Shown here piece by piece: positions 26,371 to 38,025 of a stretch of 64,000 nucleotides of DNA. The notes under the pieces were generated by a model. The model saw only the letters and a program-made list of their open reading frames with translations, was not told the origin of the DNA and searched no databases. Made by a program: the position numbers and the translations under genes. The stretch spans positions 1,364,116 to 1,428,115 of the forward strand of contig JBAMJR010000194.1 of the NCBI GenBank assembly GCA_038501785.1, in the 5' to 3' direction. Position 1 is the first letter of the stretch; each line of letters begins with the position of its first letter. The DNA is from Myoxocephalus aenaeus (Eukaryota; Chordata; Actinopteri; Perciformes; Cottidae).

Positions 26371-27140
26371 AGTGAGAAAGAGCTTCCTCAATACTTACTC
26401 TGTGGCTTAAAGGGGGAAAACCAGGTTTGAAGGCTGTGAAACTTAGTAGGTTGGATCAGCCTTCAGTTGCTAAGTGACGGGACTTTAAACCCTAGACAGA
26501 GGAGGCAGACAGGCAGGAATATCTTCTATTATCTTCATCAGGCTTGTGCCAATTGGTGGTCGGATTGTATATTGGCGATTGAAGGGCTGATCGGCGATTG
26601 TTTTTTTCTAAGGCAAGTTGAACACCTTGCTATCGGAACTAAGATGCTATGAAAATAATTCACAGAATCTGTGCATTTAGAGATGTTTCAGAGGGAGCGG
26701 CATGGTTGACACCGAGTCCCGGTTCATCATCTCTTTACCATGGAGCCGCATCTCCCTTGTCCACATGCCTGCTCACAGAAACTTTACTGAACATATTTAA
26801 ATGTCATTTATGGTGCTGTTTGATTGCTGCTAGACCCGCCCCGTTAATACAGATGTGGGTCTCGCTGCTGACAGCAGTGAAAATGTGTTTTTATCAAATG
26901 CTTAACGCCAACAAATATGGCTCAAAGTTGAATATTTTGTTGGATACAAACCTGTTTTGGAATCTTTTTTCAATTGTTAAGGTATCCACCCAAAATGTCC
27001 GAGACACACTACACTATCTCTCCATTCTTCTATTAAGAAAATTGATTCCCCAATAATTTAAGTTGATTTATTCAAATTGAAGATTAAAACGTGAAACGGT
27101 GGTACTGCTGTGTATTGCAGATTAACTTTGATGCTGTCTA
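26371..27140. other. non-coding stretch, no gene seen
   Basis: The segment near 26540-26610 (gccaattggtggtcgg, gatcggcgattg) resembles a repeat fragment but no ends are seen. No gene is recognised. Confidence 0.45.
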
Positions 27141-27435
27141 ACGCCTCTACTTCCTGTCTAACTCATCTACTTCCTGTCTAAAGCCTCTACTTCCTGTCTA
27201 ACTCCTCTATTTCCTGTCTAAAGCCTCTACTTCCTTTCTAACGCCTCTACTTCCTGTCTAACTCATCTACTTCCTGTCTAAAGCCTCTACTTCCTGTTTA
27301 AAGCCTCTACTTCCTGTCTAACGCCTCTACTTCCTGTCTAACTCATCTACTTCCTGTCTAAAGCCTCTACTTCCTGTCTAACTCATCTACTTCCCGTCTA
27401 ACGCCTCTACTTCCTGTCTAACGCCTCTACTTCCT
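27141..27435. repeat. 15 x 20-bp minisatellite with CTTCCTG core
   Basis: Units start every 20 bases from 27141 to 27421. Nearly all contain ctacttcctgtcta, with the first bases varying between acgcctc, actcatc and aagcctc. The trimer order acg-act-aag recurs at 27141, 27241 and 27321, so a higher-order pattern exists. The opposite strand carries CAGGAAGTAG, an ETS-type GGAA core, once per unit. Confidence 0.96.
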
Positions 27436-30400
27436 GAGGAGGGAGGCCCTAAAGTGCTGCAGCAGCGTTCTCTGGTTTTAATGATGATAGCCCTACAGTG
27501 TTTTTCCAACATAAAATCATATGTGCTGCTATGTTGACTGAATGTAAAAGATAAGTTAAATAAAAGCCACACACTCATTTTCTCAGTCATTCAGCGTTTG
27601 GAGAATATTTCTCTTCCCTCTTTGTCCGTCCACCATTTTCTCCTCCACTTAAAAAAACGCGTAAGCCTCTTAAAAGTCCTCCTCACTGCTCAGCGTTTCA
27701 CCTCAGGAGCTCTCATAAGGCCTACCATGCTTTGTGAATAACTTTTATCTCTTGAAGGGGGAAATTCTGAGAACATGTCATAATTCTAAGAACTTTCCCA
27801 GAAGTTCGTCCTCTCTGCACTCGGAGGCTCCGTGAACACGGCCCCTGGTCTGGTTGATTCCCCGCTGCGCTCCACATGACAGTGACTCAGCCTCAGCCGG
27901 TCGACTGGGACATTGTCAAGAAACACAAACCCGCCTGACAGTCTGATTTATTAATTACCTCTTAATGCGCGAGCGCCGGGGCCGTGCAGTTGGTGCCAGA
28001 GAAAAGAACTTTCAGTCAATCCATTGTCCTTGGGAAGAGCTCAATCTTTTGGAGTGAAGTGATGAGCATTAATTATTCAGCATTAAGCCCAAACAAAGGG
28101 GCACGTCTGTAGTGGATCACGGAGCGACATCGGGGCCCCTCCTGGCGAGCGGCAGGCGGTAGACGGGGTGGGGAGCACCTTTAGCATGCCATCACATCCA
28201 TAAATGCTGAACTCTTATCTTAACCCATTCCTAAGTGCATTTGTGACCCATCTATCTCACCCAGTCGAGATGGACATCAAAGAACGAGACCTCTCTCCGT
28301 CTCTTTGATCCGCTCCGGCTTTGACAGCACTCCTCGGCGTCTCCACTCCGGGTGACATCAATTTTCTGTTTGCAAATTGAGCAATAAAGCTCGTCCAATT
28401 TGAGCTGACATTGAGTCAAAACCACCCACCACTTCTTCCATTTTGAGGTGACTGTCACACCGAGAACTCTTTCCTCGCACATTTCCACGACAAACGCGAA
28501 ACGTTTGAGCACTTAGCACGATCTGATGACTAACCCTTGAGGTTTTTTTTCTTTTTCTCAGGCGAGCACCTGTAGAAACCCAGCCTGGAAATTGTAGGAA
28601 GAAGGTGGATGGGGGCAAGTTAACACATGCAGCGCTCATGTCGTACGCACTGTTGAATGAACACCTGTAGAAACCGGAGACCACGAGGAGCGCCGTTGCC
28701 ATGGAAAGTCACACATGCACTCATGCTTCAAAATGCTTCATTCATAAGCAAAAGCATATCATGCCGAGCAGAGACAGACTTGCTAGCTATTCCATCAAGG
28801 ACCAAGAGATTTCTAAAGCAATGGTTACCCACAATCCATTACTCTTTTATCCCTAAAGGCGTCATCCCTCCTGACCCTCTTCTTTTTAAATGGTTAGACT
28901 GAAAAATAACACAATGATTTGAGAGTTTATAACCAAAAGACGTTGGATGGACGTCAAAGGCAAAGATTCCGAGATCCAAGTTTAAACGTTTCCAAGCAAA
29001 CGTGATGAAAGACCTTTAAAGAACATCTTCTTTTCTTTTTTAAGAGATTTGGAATTGCTCCTATAAACTGTTATAGTGTAAGTATTACAAAGATTCAAAA
29101 AAGGCCACACAAAGGGACAGAATCAGTCATGGAGACCCAGTTTAAGACCTGAGTACCACAGTCATCATATATTCCAAATCTGGCACTTTAAACTACTGTG
29201 TAATAATTTAGAGGTCCCTCTGACAGCATGAGCGTGTTCTTCATTTCACTGGAGTGTGTGTGTGTGTGTGTGTGTGTGTGAGACTGAAAGACAAACAGAG
29301 AGAGAGCAAGGCCTGATGGGATGCCGTATATAGTGAACAACTTTGAGGCAAGGGGTCGATCATGCATACAGAGCGAGTCTCCTTCATTAACTATCCAACA
29401 GGCCTCTCGCTTTCCCTTTTGTACACAAAAACACACTCTACACTCTGCTGGTGGTGGACGCTCACGACATCGTCATGTCAGGTAGGACAATAGAATAAAG
29501 TGCAATAGTGATGACACTACATTGTGTCCTGTTCACTAAAGTTGGCTTGAACTGCAATTTACAGCGGTGGCTCGACCGAGCAGCAGTGTTGCAGTCAGTT
29601 AATTCAGGATTTATTACTACCTGGGTCATATTTTTCTGCGTTCCCTTGAGGGGAAACCAAAAGTGAGCACATCCAAAATGTCGTTAATAATAAATGCAAA
29701 ATCAAGAGCACATACAACTATGAAGTTTGAATATTCTTCTATTTTTTAAAAGACGCATTACAGAATTTGCGTCCTAACTTGAGCTGACCTTTTGTCGGAC
29801 GGCCGACCGTCATTAAGGTGGTTCTTGAATTATTCATCGTTCGGCTTGAGCGTTATATTTAATTTTAATCTAATCAAAGAGGTGCTGTGTGACTCCCGCC
29901 ATGTGGTGCGTTCATTCCACAAGCAAACAGCTGCCGACTGATGCTCTTTTCTTCACATTTAAATATGGTTTCTTTTACATTTAAATGTGTGTTTTTTTTT
30001 TTTACAATTCGAATATATATATCCATTCAAATTTAGAATATGAATTGCCAGCCCTACTATGGAGAGTACATAAAATCAAAGTTGAACCAGGAAGCTGGTT
30101 TGACATCTGACTCATCAACATTAGTTAAGCCAAAGGTTTGACTAACCCAGGGGTTTGTTTCCAACAATCTGACCATCAGATCATTTAGGTTATTTTACCA
30201 AGACAAGACCCATGTTGTAATAAACTTGAATTTCCCTTAAATTGATATCAAGTTCCTTTACTGCGTAGGCTAAGTCTCTTTGGACTGTATTCTGTAATCG
30301 CCTCCAGCAGCCATCTCAGACGTTCCCCACGTTCCTCTGTGACGTTCTAAGATGAGGTGTGATAGTCTCATGAGCCAAGAAGAGTCATAAAGTTTGTGAG

Positions 30401-30919
30401 GGGACATTTGTTACACAGCAAAATATTGCAAATATTAGCCAACATTACCCACATTAAGCTACTGGTTGGTTCTGACTGTGAAACTATGGTCTTAGTGGTG
30501 CTTAGTGCTTGATTGACCGGTGTTTCCGCCATGGTGGTTGCTGCTCTTCTTTGTACCACTCAAGTTCCTCACAGGCGTTCTCCCCTCTGACCACATTTGG
30601 ATTTTTGTAGCTAAAGAAACTTCCAAGAGCACCTATATGGAAAATTCAAAACTTCCCCATAAAATGTGCGGGCGATGTCCCACATGTTACATCCTTCTGC
30701 AGTCAATGTGCTGGAGAAACTACCCAAAGAGCCGGTGAAGAACAAGTTACTGACGGCCGATAAACGTGCAAACTGCAGTGCATGAACACCACAGTGATGG
30801 ACGCTTAGCAACCAATACACCACCAAATGTTGAAGAAGAAAAAAGCGTCAGACTCCTCAGATCACACCTTCAACAAGCAACAGTGTGAATGTGAAAGTCT
30901 TCCTCGTACTCGCAGCACA
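27436..30919. other. non-coding stretch, with possible conserved block at 27930-28210
   Basis: No gene is recognised. The part at 27930-28210 is low in repeats and has TAAT-rich motifs (attaattacctcttaatgcg, gcattaattattcagcatta). It reads like a regulatory element but is unproven. A GT tract lies at 29253-29280. Confidence 0.45.
29253..29280. repeat. (GT)n microsatellite, 14 units
   Basis: Pure GT dinucleotides are seen directly. Confidence 0.96.
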
Positions 30920-31120
30920 GGAGGATGATTGGCGGGCAGATTAACGCGGCCGGCCGCAGCCACAAACATGCCCAGCGGCGCGCCGTCACCGCCCACGCTC
31001 CGGCAGCCATTTGCCCTTCTCTCATAGCCGGCGTCAGGTCTGCCGCTGTTTACGCGTCAGCCTGGATTTACTCAGCTGTGTGCAGCGGGTCGGCCTCGCT
31101 TCCTCCTACAGCGTCACACT
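30920..31120. other. CpG-rich intronic block
   Basis: It is dense in CpG (aacgcggccggccgcagcc, agcggcgcgccgtcaccgcc), unlike the surrounding intron. It could be an internal CpG island or alternative promoter. No exon or TATA element is identified. Confidence 0.4.
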
Positions 31121-31554
31121 CTGATTCCACTGGGCCTCCTGGTGAGGCCCTTGTACACCTGTAGCTCGTTGGACAAGAACAAATCACCGCGTATCATCCC
31201 TGACAGCAGTAACATAAAAGAGGCATTTAAAGAGGCATGCACACATGGGGTTGGTTGTGTGAGCGACGCTCTGACGCCCACTCTTACTTTTTGCTCGCAC
31301 GCAAGGGGTTACTGAGCAATAAGGGTTCATGGTCGGGCAGGTTTCTGAAATCAATCAGTTTCACAGACCGGACGGATCTGAATGAAAAAGCAGGCCGTGG
31401 TGATGAGCGATGATGTTGCCATGACAACAGGCAGGCTGAGCGTGCAGCTCTGGTGTCTTCAGGCGTGCGGCAGGCGGCACCCAGACGGTTTGGGGTTTTA
31501 ACCTCCTAAGTGGAAGAAAGCAAGCTGCAGTCTCAGATGGGTTCATGGGAGGAT

Positions 31555-31619
31555 GGGGGTGTGGGTGGGGGGGATGCGTGGGTGAGTGATGGTGAGGTGT
31601 GTGTGTGTTGGGGGGGGGG
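31555..31619 (+). repeat. G-rich tract with quadruplex potential
   Basis: Several runs of G are separated by T/GT (tgggtgggggggatgcgtgg, then a run of ten G at about 31610-31619). G-quadruplex formation is an inference. Confidence 0.6.
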
Positions 31620-32024
31620 CTACAAAGTCAGGCATCGGTTAAACCTCTGCTTCAGAGCGCAGACATGGAATATGACAAAGGTGGTATTGTTTTGCATTTT
31701 TTTGTTACCATCCCAATCCAGCAATGGCCAACTACAGAGACGTGAAGAGGAACAAACACACAGATTAACACATTGGAGAACACATACATCGACACACAGC
31801 CATATACTACGCCTGTAGTCTCAGGCCTAGTAAAAGAAAGGAAAAAAACACAATCATGGAAACAGGAAAATCAACCAGAAGCTCTTTCTATCTCACGCAG
31901 ACTAGTGAACACACACCGACAGCCTCTGTTAAACACACACTGCATGCAGATTAAAGAGGCAGCACCGAGAGCGGAGAGAGAACAGGAAGGCTACAACAAT
32001 AGAAACAGCGTGGGGAGCCCAGTG

Positions 32025-32092
32025 GAAGAAGAAGAAGAAGAAGAAGAAGAAGAAGAAGAAGAAGAAGAAGAAGAAGAAGAAGAAGAAGAAGA
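32025..32092. repeat. (GAA)n microsatellite, about 22 units
   Basis: Pure GAA triplets are seen directly. The polyglutamate open frame over it is an artefact of the repeat. Confidence 0.97.
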
Positions 32093-34194
32093 GCTGCTAC
32101 CGCTGACTGCTGGCACGTGAACACTGGAGAACCAGCTGGTGGAAAGGGGGACCGGTCAGACTTTTGGGGGTTTTCAGCTTACCTGGAGAAACAGACCCAT
32201 GAAAGGCTGATCCGACACAGAGGAAGTGGTCTGATGTCAGTTATTATGCTGTTAATGAAGTTAGTGAATTGTTATGTTAGTTCAAACGTATTGTAATTAC
32301 CGTGATCAAGCGAGACTTTGATAGACAGCGGTGGTTTCGTATTTATATTACTGTATATAGTGGACAAGACCGGATAGAACTGGCCAACCGTATTTCAAGC
32401 TGACACAAAAGATGTCTTGAGTGCACGTCGTGGTTTATAACGACTCAGAGCCTTTCTGCTAATGGCGATCGATTGTCTGCTGTTAAAGAGCACCATTACA
32501 GTTAATACGGTCGCATCTGTGGCGCCGGGGTCAAAGGTGAAGCGTGTCAGAGCACTGAGTCGCGAAGCTGAAATCACACCTTTCATTTCCATTTAGGTTA
32601 ATTTCTTTACGAAAGCCTTGTCTTTAACTCTTTAAGCACCCTGGAACTCATTTTGTCTCTAGACCTTTTTTTCGTTTTCCCTGTGTTTGAGTCGTCGTAG
32701 GAACCTCACATCAATTCCAATACTTGTGTTCATTGTATGTATTTGTTCAGCAAAGTCTTGGGAATTTTTTTTATATCTGCAAAAAAATCACTTTTAAAAG
32801 ATATTTTGATCATGACTATGAACATCCAGCACGATATGAGCAAGATTTCCCAAAAATGCCTCCTCGAGCGGTCACCGAGTTTTTCAAACTGTATTACTGT
32901 ATTATTATTAATACAGCTTTCACACCACAATGTGTCTGGAAGTTGCATTAAAAAGGGTTAACCAACCTCCGGGACACCAAACTGAGGCCTGAGTGCAGGT
33001 GGACCACCATCGGCCATCGGGGGAACGCGGCCCAGGCGCAGGCGTCGGATGCTCTGGAGGCCCTTCCAGAAAACAGATGCTGCCGTCTGCGCGGTGTTGG
33101 CGGCGGGGAACTGTGGCGTGCCGTCATTCCTCTGTGTGCGTACCGGGTGGGTGGCGGGAGACAGATGTATGCGCGTTGTAAACACGAGCGCTCTGCTCCA
33201 ACCGCTCCCTCAGGCCAGTGAGGCGTCGCTGAAACTAACTCAATATTTACATCCCCGCTAGCTCCTCCATCTGCAGGGCGATCGGCGGAAAAGACGTTGA
33301 ACAAGAAATGACCAATGGTTGGAAGAGCACGAGAGACGACGGACTGAGAGAATGTTCGTGGTCATCTCCAGTTTCCAATATGTCAAGCTGTGGCTGCAAA
33401 GCAAACCCAATGTAATGTTAACGTAACCTCAAATCTGGCTTTATGGACGGTATCTCGGTGTAATATTACACTCTGAAGGTATCTCCTAATTATAAAGCAC
33501 ACGTCATGTTTCAGTATTCCTGATTTCATCTGCGTAGGTCGAGGGTCAATTTGCTCGTTCCGAAAAAATATAATATATCAAAGATGTACGTATAATTTTC
33601 TTATATCCCACCAAACCCTACAAAAACATACTGAATGATGGGAGAGCCATCTTCTCTCCCTGCCACAAACATCCACTTCTCATATAAAAGTCAATGCAAT
33701 AGATAAATCCAACGACTGCTTTGTGCGTTCCGACATCTGACGGCGCCTCCTTTTCTGTGGTGGGAACTTTGTCGTGACGCTCTGTGTTAACTGAGTTTGA
33801 GCCGAACGCGTCCGGGGTTGCTCGTAGTAACTTACATGAATAGTTACCGTTGCTAATATACACGGATGGGTCTGTATGTCAAATTGATTGAAGGCTATTA
33901 CGAAAGCTACATTTTCTGTATGTGTTTTTTAAACAGCTGCCATAACTACAATCGACCGCCAGCCACTGGGCTGAGTCGCCCGTTGACACGAGCAGACACT
34001 TTGCACATGTTCTGATTGTGGTGCCGTTTACTTTGTGGGCAGCGGGTTGCCCTCGTTGGAGCAACTTGCATAATATTTCACAACAACGCCACAATTGAGT
34101 TGAGTTCAGCCCACTAACATTAGCCACGCTATCTAAGCAGCGATAACTTAGCCGAGATTACTTCACCATGTTTAACGTTAAGCAACCAAGAAGT

Positions 34195-34475
34195 GGAAGC
34201 CGTGGATAACGGCTAGCCTTGCTCTGTCCAAAAGGTCAATTAGCTCGATAATTAACAATTAATAACACATTTGCTTTTTCAAATGTGCAATGTTGGCAAC
34301 ATCCAAGACCCCTTGTAGATCCTCCAGTTTCCAGTGTGTATGCTAAGCTACGCTAATGGTATCTTCATGTAGCTACATATTTATTGGACAGATATTAGAG
34401 TGGTAAGGATTTTTTGTCTAACTCTCAGCAAGAAAGTGAATACCGTAAATGTATTGCTCAAAACTATTCCTTCCG
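34195..34475 (-). repeat. teleost interspersed repeat ('aaaggaatagttt' family), copy 2
   Basis: Reading the minus strand gives ggaatagttttgagcaatac, then cactttcttgctgagagtta, then 'attagcgtagcttagcat' and ccttttggacagagcaaggc. This is the same family as 2779-3080, in inverse orientation with a different internal deletion. Confidence 0.6.
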
Positions 34476-36089
34476 AAATTACAAATTATTAGAAATATTT
34501 GAAGCATGGCAAAGTAGAAATGCTTTGGTTTTTGCCATCAAATCAAATCAAATTGAATATGTTAAGAATATTTCTGCACAATATCAGCCACAAAAAATAG
34601 AGGCGAAAATACCGTGTTTGTAAAACTGACCCTCAAAGGGGTAAAACTACATATGTATAGTCTACAGCAGAAAGCAGCTGCAGCACTGCCCTCTAGGGGC
34701 TGACATTTTCAGACAATGTCACCTCTGGCCACACCCCAATCAGTGATGTCACAGCAAGTACTTTGACAGCAGATATAACACATTAGAGAGTTTTTTTTCT
34801 TTTAGTTACTTAGTGTTTGATAAAAAAAATTGAAGCAGTCAAACTTGCACTATTTAAAAGGTGCAAGATCTGAGATTGGGAGCATTTCCTTTGCCTCTAA
34901 ACGGCTCTCAACGTCGACGGCGAGCTCAGACCTAACAATGCTAAAAGCGCTAACAGTGCAAACTACGGCAAAAGTGCTGACATGCACTCGTGAACAAAAC
35001 CCAGATGTTAATAAAGCAAGGAGAAGGTCTGATAACAGGACACAGGGAGGGAGGGAGGGTAGACATTACTCCACTGTATCTTTACAGACAACAGTTGTTT
35101 GCTGCTACATCAATGCTCCCGTTCAACATTTCAGCTTCAACAGTAGACGTTAGCTTCACAACGGCATGCTGCCTGTGACGTCATGAGGATGCGTGTTGCT
35201 GTTTTGCATTAATTTCTATTCACACAACATGACATCGCAGCCGGCAGTCGCTCCTGAAACACATCAGGGATCGATTTGCCATCCATTACCCAGAATTCAG
35301 CAGCAGCCTGAGGCGAGCTTAGCGGAGCCCCTGTCCTTCCCTTATAGTGGGGGGTCTCAAACCGAAAAGGGGATTTGTCTTTAGGGACAACTGTTGTAGA
35401 CGATCTTTGATACACTGATATTAATCAACACGCTCAATTTCAAGTATTCGCAAAAACTACCGATGAACAGCTGATGAATTATTTATAATATCAGAGAATA
35501 ACTTGTCTTTGTGTGGTGTTGTTTTCAAACTCAGTTTGCACTCCATCCAGATCAAACCTCAAAACTTAAACTTGTTGTTTACAACACACTTGACCATTGA
35601 GCCTGAGGGTTGAAAAAACAAATGATGATCAAAAAGGTGTGTCAGAAGATGCCACATGTGGTTTATAAGCGACCATCTCTCTTGTTCCCAGCGTGAGACT
35701 CTGCTCTCTTTTTGGTCCCACACGTCTTTCGCGTTGATCGAACATCGAACATCTCTGAATGAGACGAGAGGAAAACTAACACCGACTGTGACTGTTGAAG
35801 TGACATTTCTACAGCTGGAGCCCAATAAACCAAACCACAGCAGAGTAACACGGATATAGGATGCAGGACTAAATTAAACAGCATCAGAGTGCAACAAATG
35901 TGGGCTATAGACTCGGTTTGGCACAGGCCTCCACACCTAAAATACACTGCAGCTATCAATATCCATCCTGACGGTTTAACACATTGTTTGCTTATATGAC
36001 AAGCCGGAATAAAATCTGCTTTAAAAAATATATATATAAATGATAATTGCACCTGTCCCAATCAGGCTGTAGTGTGCTCTTGAAATTAG
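34476..36089. other. non-coding stretch, no gene seen
   Basis: No exon is recognised. A short segment at 34680-34700 (gccctctaggggctgaca) resembles repeat-borne motifs. Confidence 0.45.
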
Positions 36090-36398
36090 TCAAAATAAAG
36101 CCGATTACTTCAGTAGACAGCTTCTTTAAATCCAGATTGAAGACTTTTCTGTCTGCTGTTGCCTTTATTTAATTGAACCAGATTCAATTGCTGCATCTCA
36201 CTACTGCATTTTATTTCTTAAACTGCACTGCAACTTTCATTCAATTTGTATTTTTTATTTAGCTTTTTGACTGTTTGAATGTTTTCTTAACTGTTTTTAA
36301 ATCCTGTTTCCTCCGCATTATGTTCCGATGCTTTTAATGCTTTTATGTGACTCGCCTTGTTGTTGAAATGTGCTCTACAAATAAACTTGCCTTGCATC
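36090..36398 (+). mobile_element. L2-like LINE 3' UTR fragment
   Basis: A/T-rich text ends in 'gaaatgtgctctacaaataa' and acttgccttgc, which I recall as the 3' terminus of a teleost L2/Maui-like LINE. No coding sequence is left. It lies in kcnc2 intron 1 only about 250 bases downstream of exon 1, in the opposite orientation. Confidence 0.6.
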
Positions 36399-36589
36399 AG
36401 CATCATTCATACACCATGAATGGCTGCAAAGAGATGACCTCATACCACTTGCAAAAACATCTTTTTTCCTTTCTTTTTTTTAAAGGAAAATAAGTTTTTG
36501 ACACTTTATATCAAATTAAAAACCAGTTTCTTCCCCATGTCTGTGAGATGTGTGGCTAAACTAACTAACAAGAGCGTTGCTGAATGAAA

Positions 36590-37640
36590 AGCTGTACGCG
36601 GGTCCCGGTGCGCGCGTGGACCCCAGACGCCGCGCCGCGCTGCGCCCTTACCCGCGCCGCTCTGGAGGAGTACGGGTCCTCGAATAGATTCCAGATCACC
36701 GGCTGCCACTTCCTCCACAGGCCGGCGTTGCCGTCGGCGGCCAGGTCCTCGATGCCGAGCCTCTTGGCCACCTCGTCGTCGTCCTCCCCGTTGTCCACGT
36801 TGAGCTCGAACACGTCCAGCGCCTCCTCCGCGTCCCGGTGCTGCCGGTAAGTCATCCAGCAGCACGGCTCCACGTCCGTCTCGTCGATGCCCCAGAAGGA
36901 GAGCTCCTCCTCGAACAGCGGCCCGCACACATCCGCCGGGCAGTGCAGCTTCCCGGTGCGGTAGTAGTTGAGCACGTAGGCGAAGACGCCCGGGTGGCGG
37001 TCGAAGAAGTACTCGTTGGTCCGCGCGTTGTACTCGATGAAGCCGGGCACTTGTTGCAGCTGGTCCAGCACGGAGTCGATGTCCGAGTCGGAGGCGAGCA
37101 GAGCCAGGCGCGTCCCCGGCAGGGTCTTCAGGGTGCTTTTGTAGGTTTCGTGCCTGGTGCCCCCGACGTTGAGGATTATCCTCTCGTTGTCGTCAAACTT
37201 GCCCATCGCTCTGTATCAGACATGGCTTGATGGAAAGCGGGGGAAGTTGGCAGAGTGCAGTCCGGAGGCGCGCGCACACCCACAGTCCTGTTCAGAGAGG
37301 CTCCGGGATCCCGCGATCTCACTCCTCCGACGTTTTTTTTTTTGTGTTGTTGTTGCTATTTGGGGGGGCCGAGGAGGACGTCCATCGTCTGCGGAGGGGA
37401 AAGGGTGGAGGTGGAGGTGGAGGCGGAGGTCGTCGCGTTGTGGAGCCTCTACGGAGTGGCGAGGGGTCTCAACCGGTGGCTCCGACCAGACTGCGCCGCT
37501 CCGCCGTTTGCGCGTCCCTCTCCAAAAGACGCACGAGCCGCTCACAGCGTCGAGCTCGTTACTCGACAAGTAACGCGACGCCAGAGGACCAGGCACTTCC
37601 GTTACACGTATTGTTCTGCTTTCAGTTGTTTCGGGTGTCT
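36590..37640 (-). promoter_or_regulatory. CpG island and 5' UTR/promoter region of kcnc2
   Basis: High GC with dense CpG spans exon 1 and about 430 bases upstream of its ATG (cgccgcgccgcgctgcgccc, agtcggaggcgagcag). There is no clear TATA box. Initiation is probably dispersed, as expected for a CpG-island promoter. The transcription start site cannot be fixed from sequence. A 159-codon open frame starting at 37695 stops at 37216, ten bases before the channel ATG. Confidence 0.6.
36652..37206 (-). CDS. kcnc2: voltage-gated K+ channel Kv3.2-like, exon 1 (T1 domain)
   Basis: This exon encodes the cytoplasmic N-terminus (185 residues) of a Shaw-type (Kv3) delayed-rectifier potassium channel of excitable membranes. 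The T1/BTB tetramerisation domain starts at ILNVGGTRHETY (residues 11-22), followed by FFDRHPGVFAYVLNYYRTGK (67-86). The zinc site of non-Shaker T1 domains, H-x5-C-x20-C-C, is intact at H88, C94, C115 and C116. The exon ends after residue 185 (DPYSSRAAR) in phase 0 at a consensus donor GTAAGG, which is where Kv3 genes split before S1. MGK...NERIILNVGG, TLKTLPGTRLALLAS and the AKRLGIED segment point to KCNC2 rather than KCNC1, KCNC3 or KCNC4. The start has a good context (G at -3, G at +4). Residues 40-62 replace the proline/glycine-rich insert of mammals. The remaining exons lie outside the window. The paralogue assignment is from memory, so kcnc2a against kcnc2b is open. Confidence 0.93.
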
Positions 37641-37762
37641 CTCTTGCCGTGAGGGGAGGAGAAGTTGGCTTCGGGGAAAACGAATCAGAGCTCATCTCCT
37701 TGTCTCAGAGCAGAGGCAGCATCAGCATCCCGAGGAAGGAGGAAGGCTCTTCTCGTGTTAAG

Positions 37763-38025
37763 ATGATCAGCAAACTCACGTTGGGTGCTGAGAGATTATC
37801 ACATTTTAAACTGAACACATCATTGTTATAGAATAACATACTGGGGGTTCACAGAGGAACTATTTTTTTTTTACTTTTTTGATTTATCATCCTTCAACAG
37901 GTCGTTTTAAGACAGCATGACCTTTTATTGTTTTCATCCTCTGACTATTCCAGTAGGTTATGATGACCTTTACTGGTAATCTTATTACCTCTTCATTCAT
38001 TCTCATGGAGGCTGGTGGGATTTCA
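37763..38025 (+). repeat. inverted duplicate, left copy (pairs with 44270-44522)
   Basis: Its reverse complement matches 44270-44522 over about 240 bases with few substitutions. Shared blocks include gaatgaatgaagaggtaata, accagtaaaggtcatcataa, cttaaaacgacctgttgaag and cagcacccaacgtgagtttg. This copy has about 25 extra bases near 37840-37870. It sits about 560 bases upstream of the kcnc2 start codon. Confidence 0.88.

Larger units (their letters stand above)
31121..34194. other. non-coding stretch with G-rich, GAA and CpG-rich blocks
   Basis: It holds the G-rich tract 31555-31619, the GAA tract 32025-32092 and a second CpG-rich block at 32985-33300. Open frames in these blocks are explained by composition. 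No gene is recognised. Confidence 0.5.
1..36651 (-). other. part of intron 1 of the kcnc2-like gene
   Basis: The first coding exon of the Kv3 gene ends at 36652 on the minus strand with a GT donor at 36651-36650, so transcription continues toward position 1. The next Kv3 exon encodes the six-transmembrane core and would be a long open frame of roughly 900 bases or more. None is present below 36651 on the minus strand, so the intron should extend beyond the window and exceed 36 kb. The span holds only repeats and unannotated non-coding DNA. An unseen intervening gene with very short exons cannot be excluded. Confidence 0.7.

Noticed and set aside
27141..27435. CRISPR-like regularly spaced repeats
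   Set aside because: The 20-bp units are head-to-tail without unique spacers, and the genome is eukaryotic.
31773..32120. 115-codon frame ending in polyglutamate
   Set aside because: The glutamate run is the GAA microsatellite, the rest matches nothing known to me, and no splice context was found.
32948..33304. 118-codon minus-strand frame as a gene
   Set aside because: CpG-rich composition, frames open on both strands, no domain and no splice evidence.
36506..37230. Other open frames overlapping kcnc2 exon 1 on both strands
   Set aside because: They are frames in GC-rich DNA shadowing the T1-domain exon, which has clear family motifs.
37227..37761. Plus-strand frames of 138-168 codons upstream of kcnc2
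   Set aside because: They lie in CpG-island DNA where stops are rare. There are no domains and no supporting splice structure.
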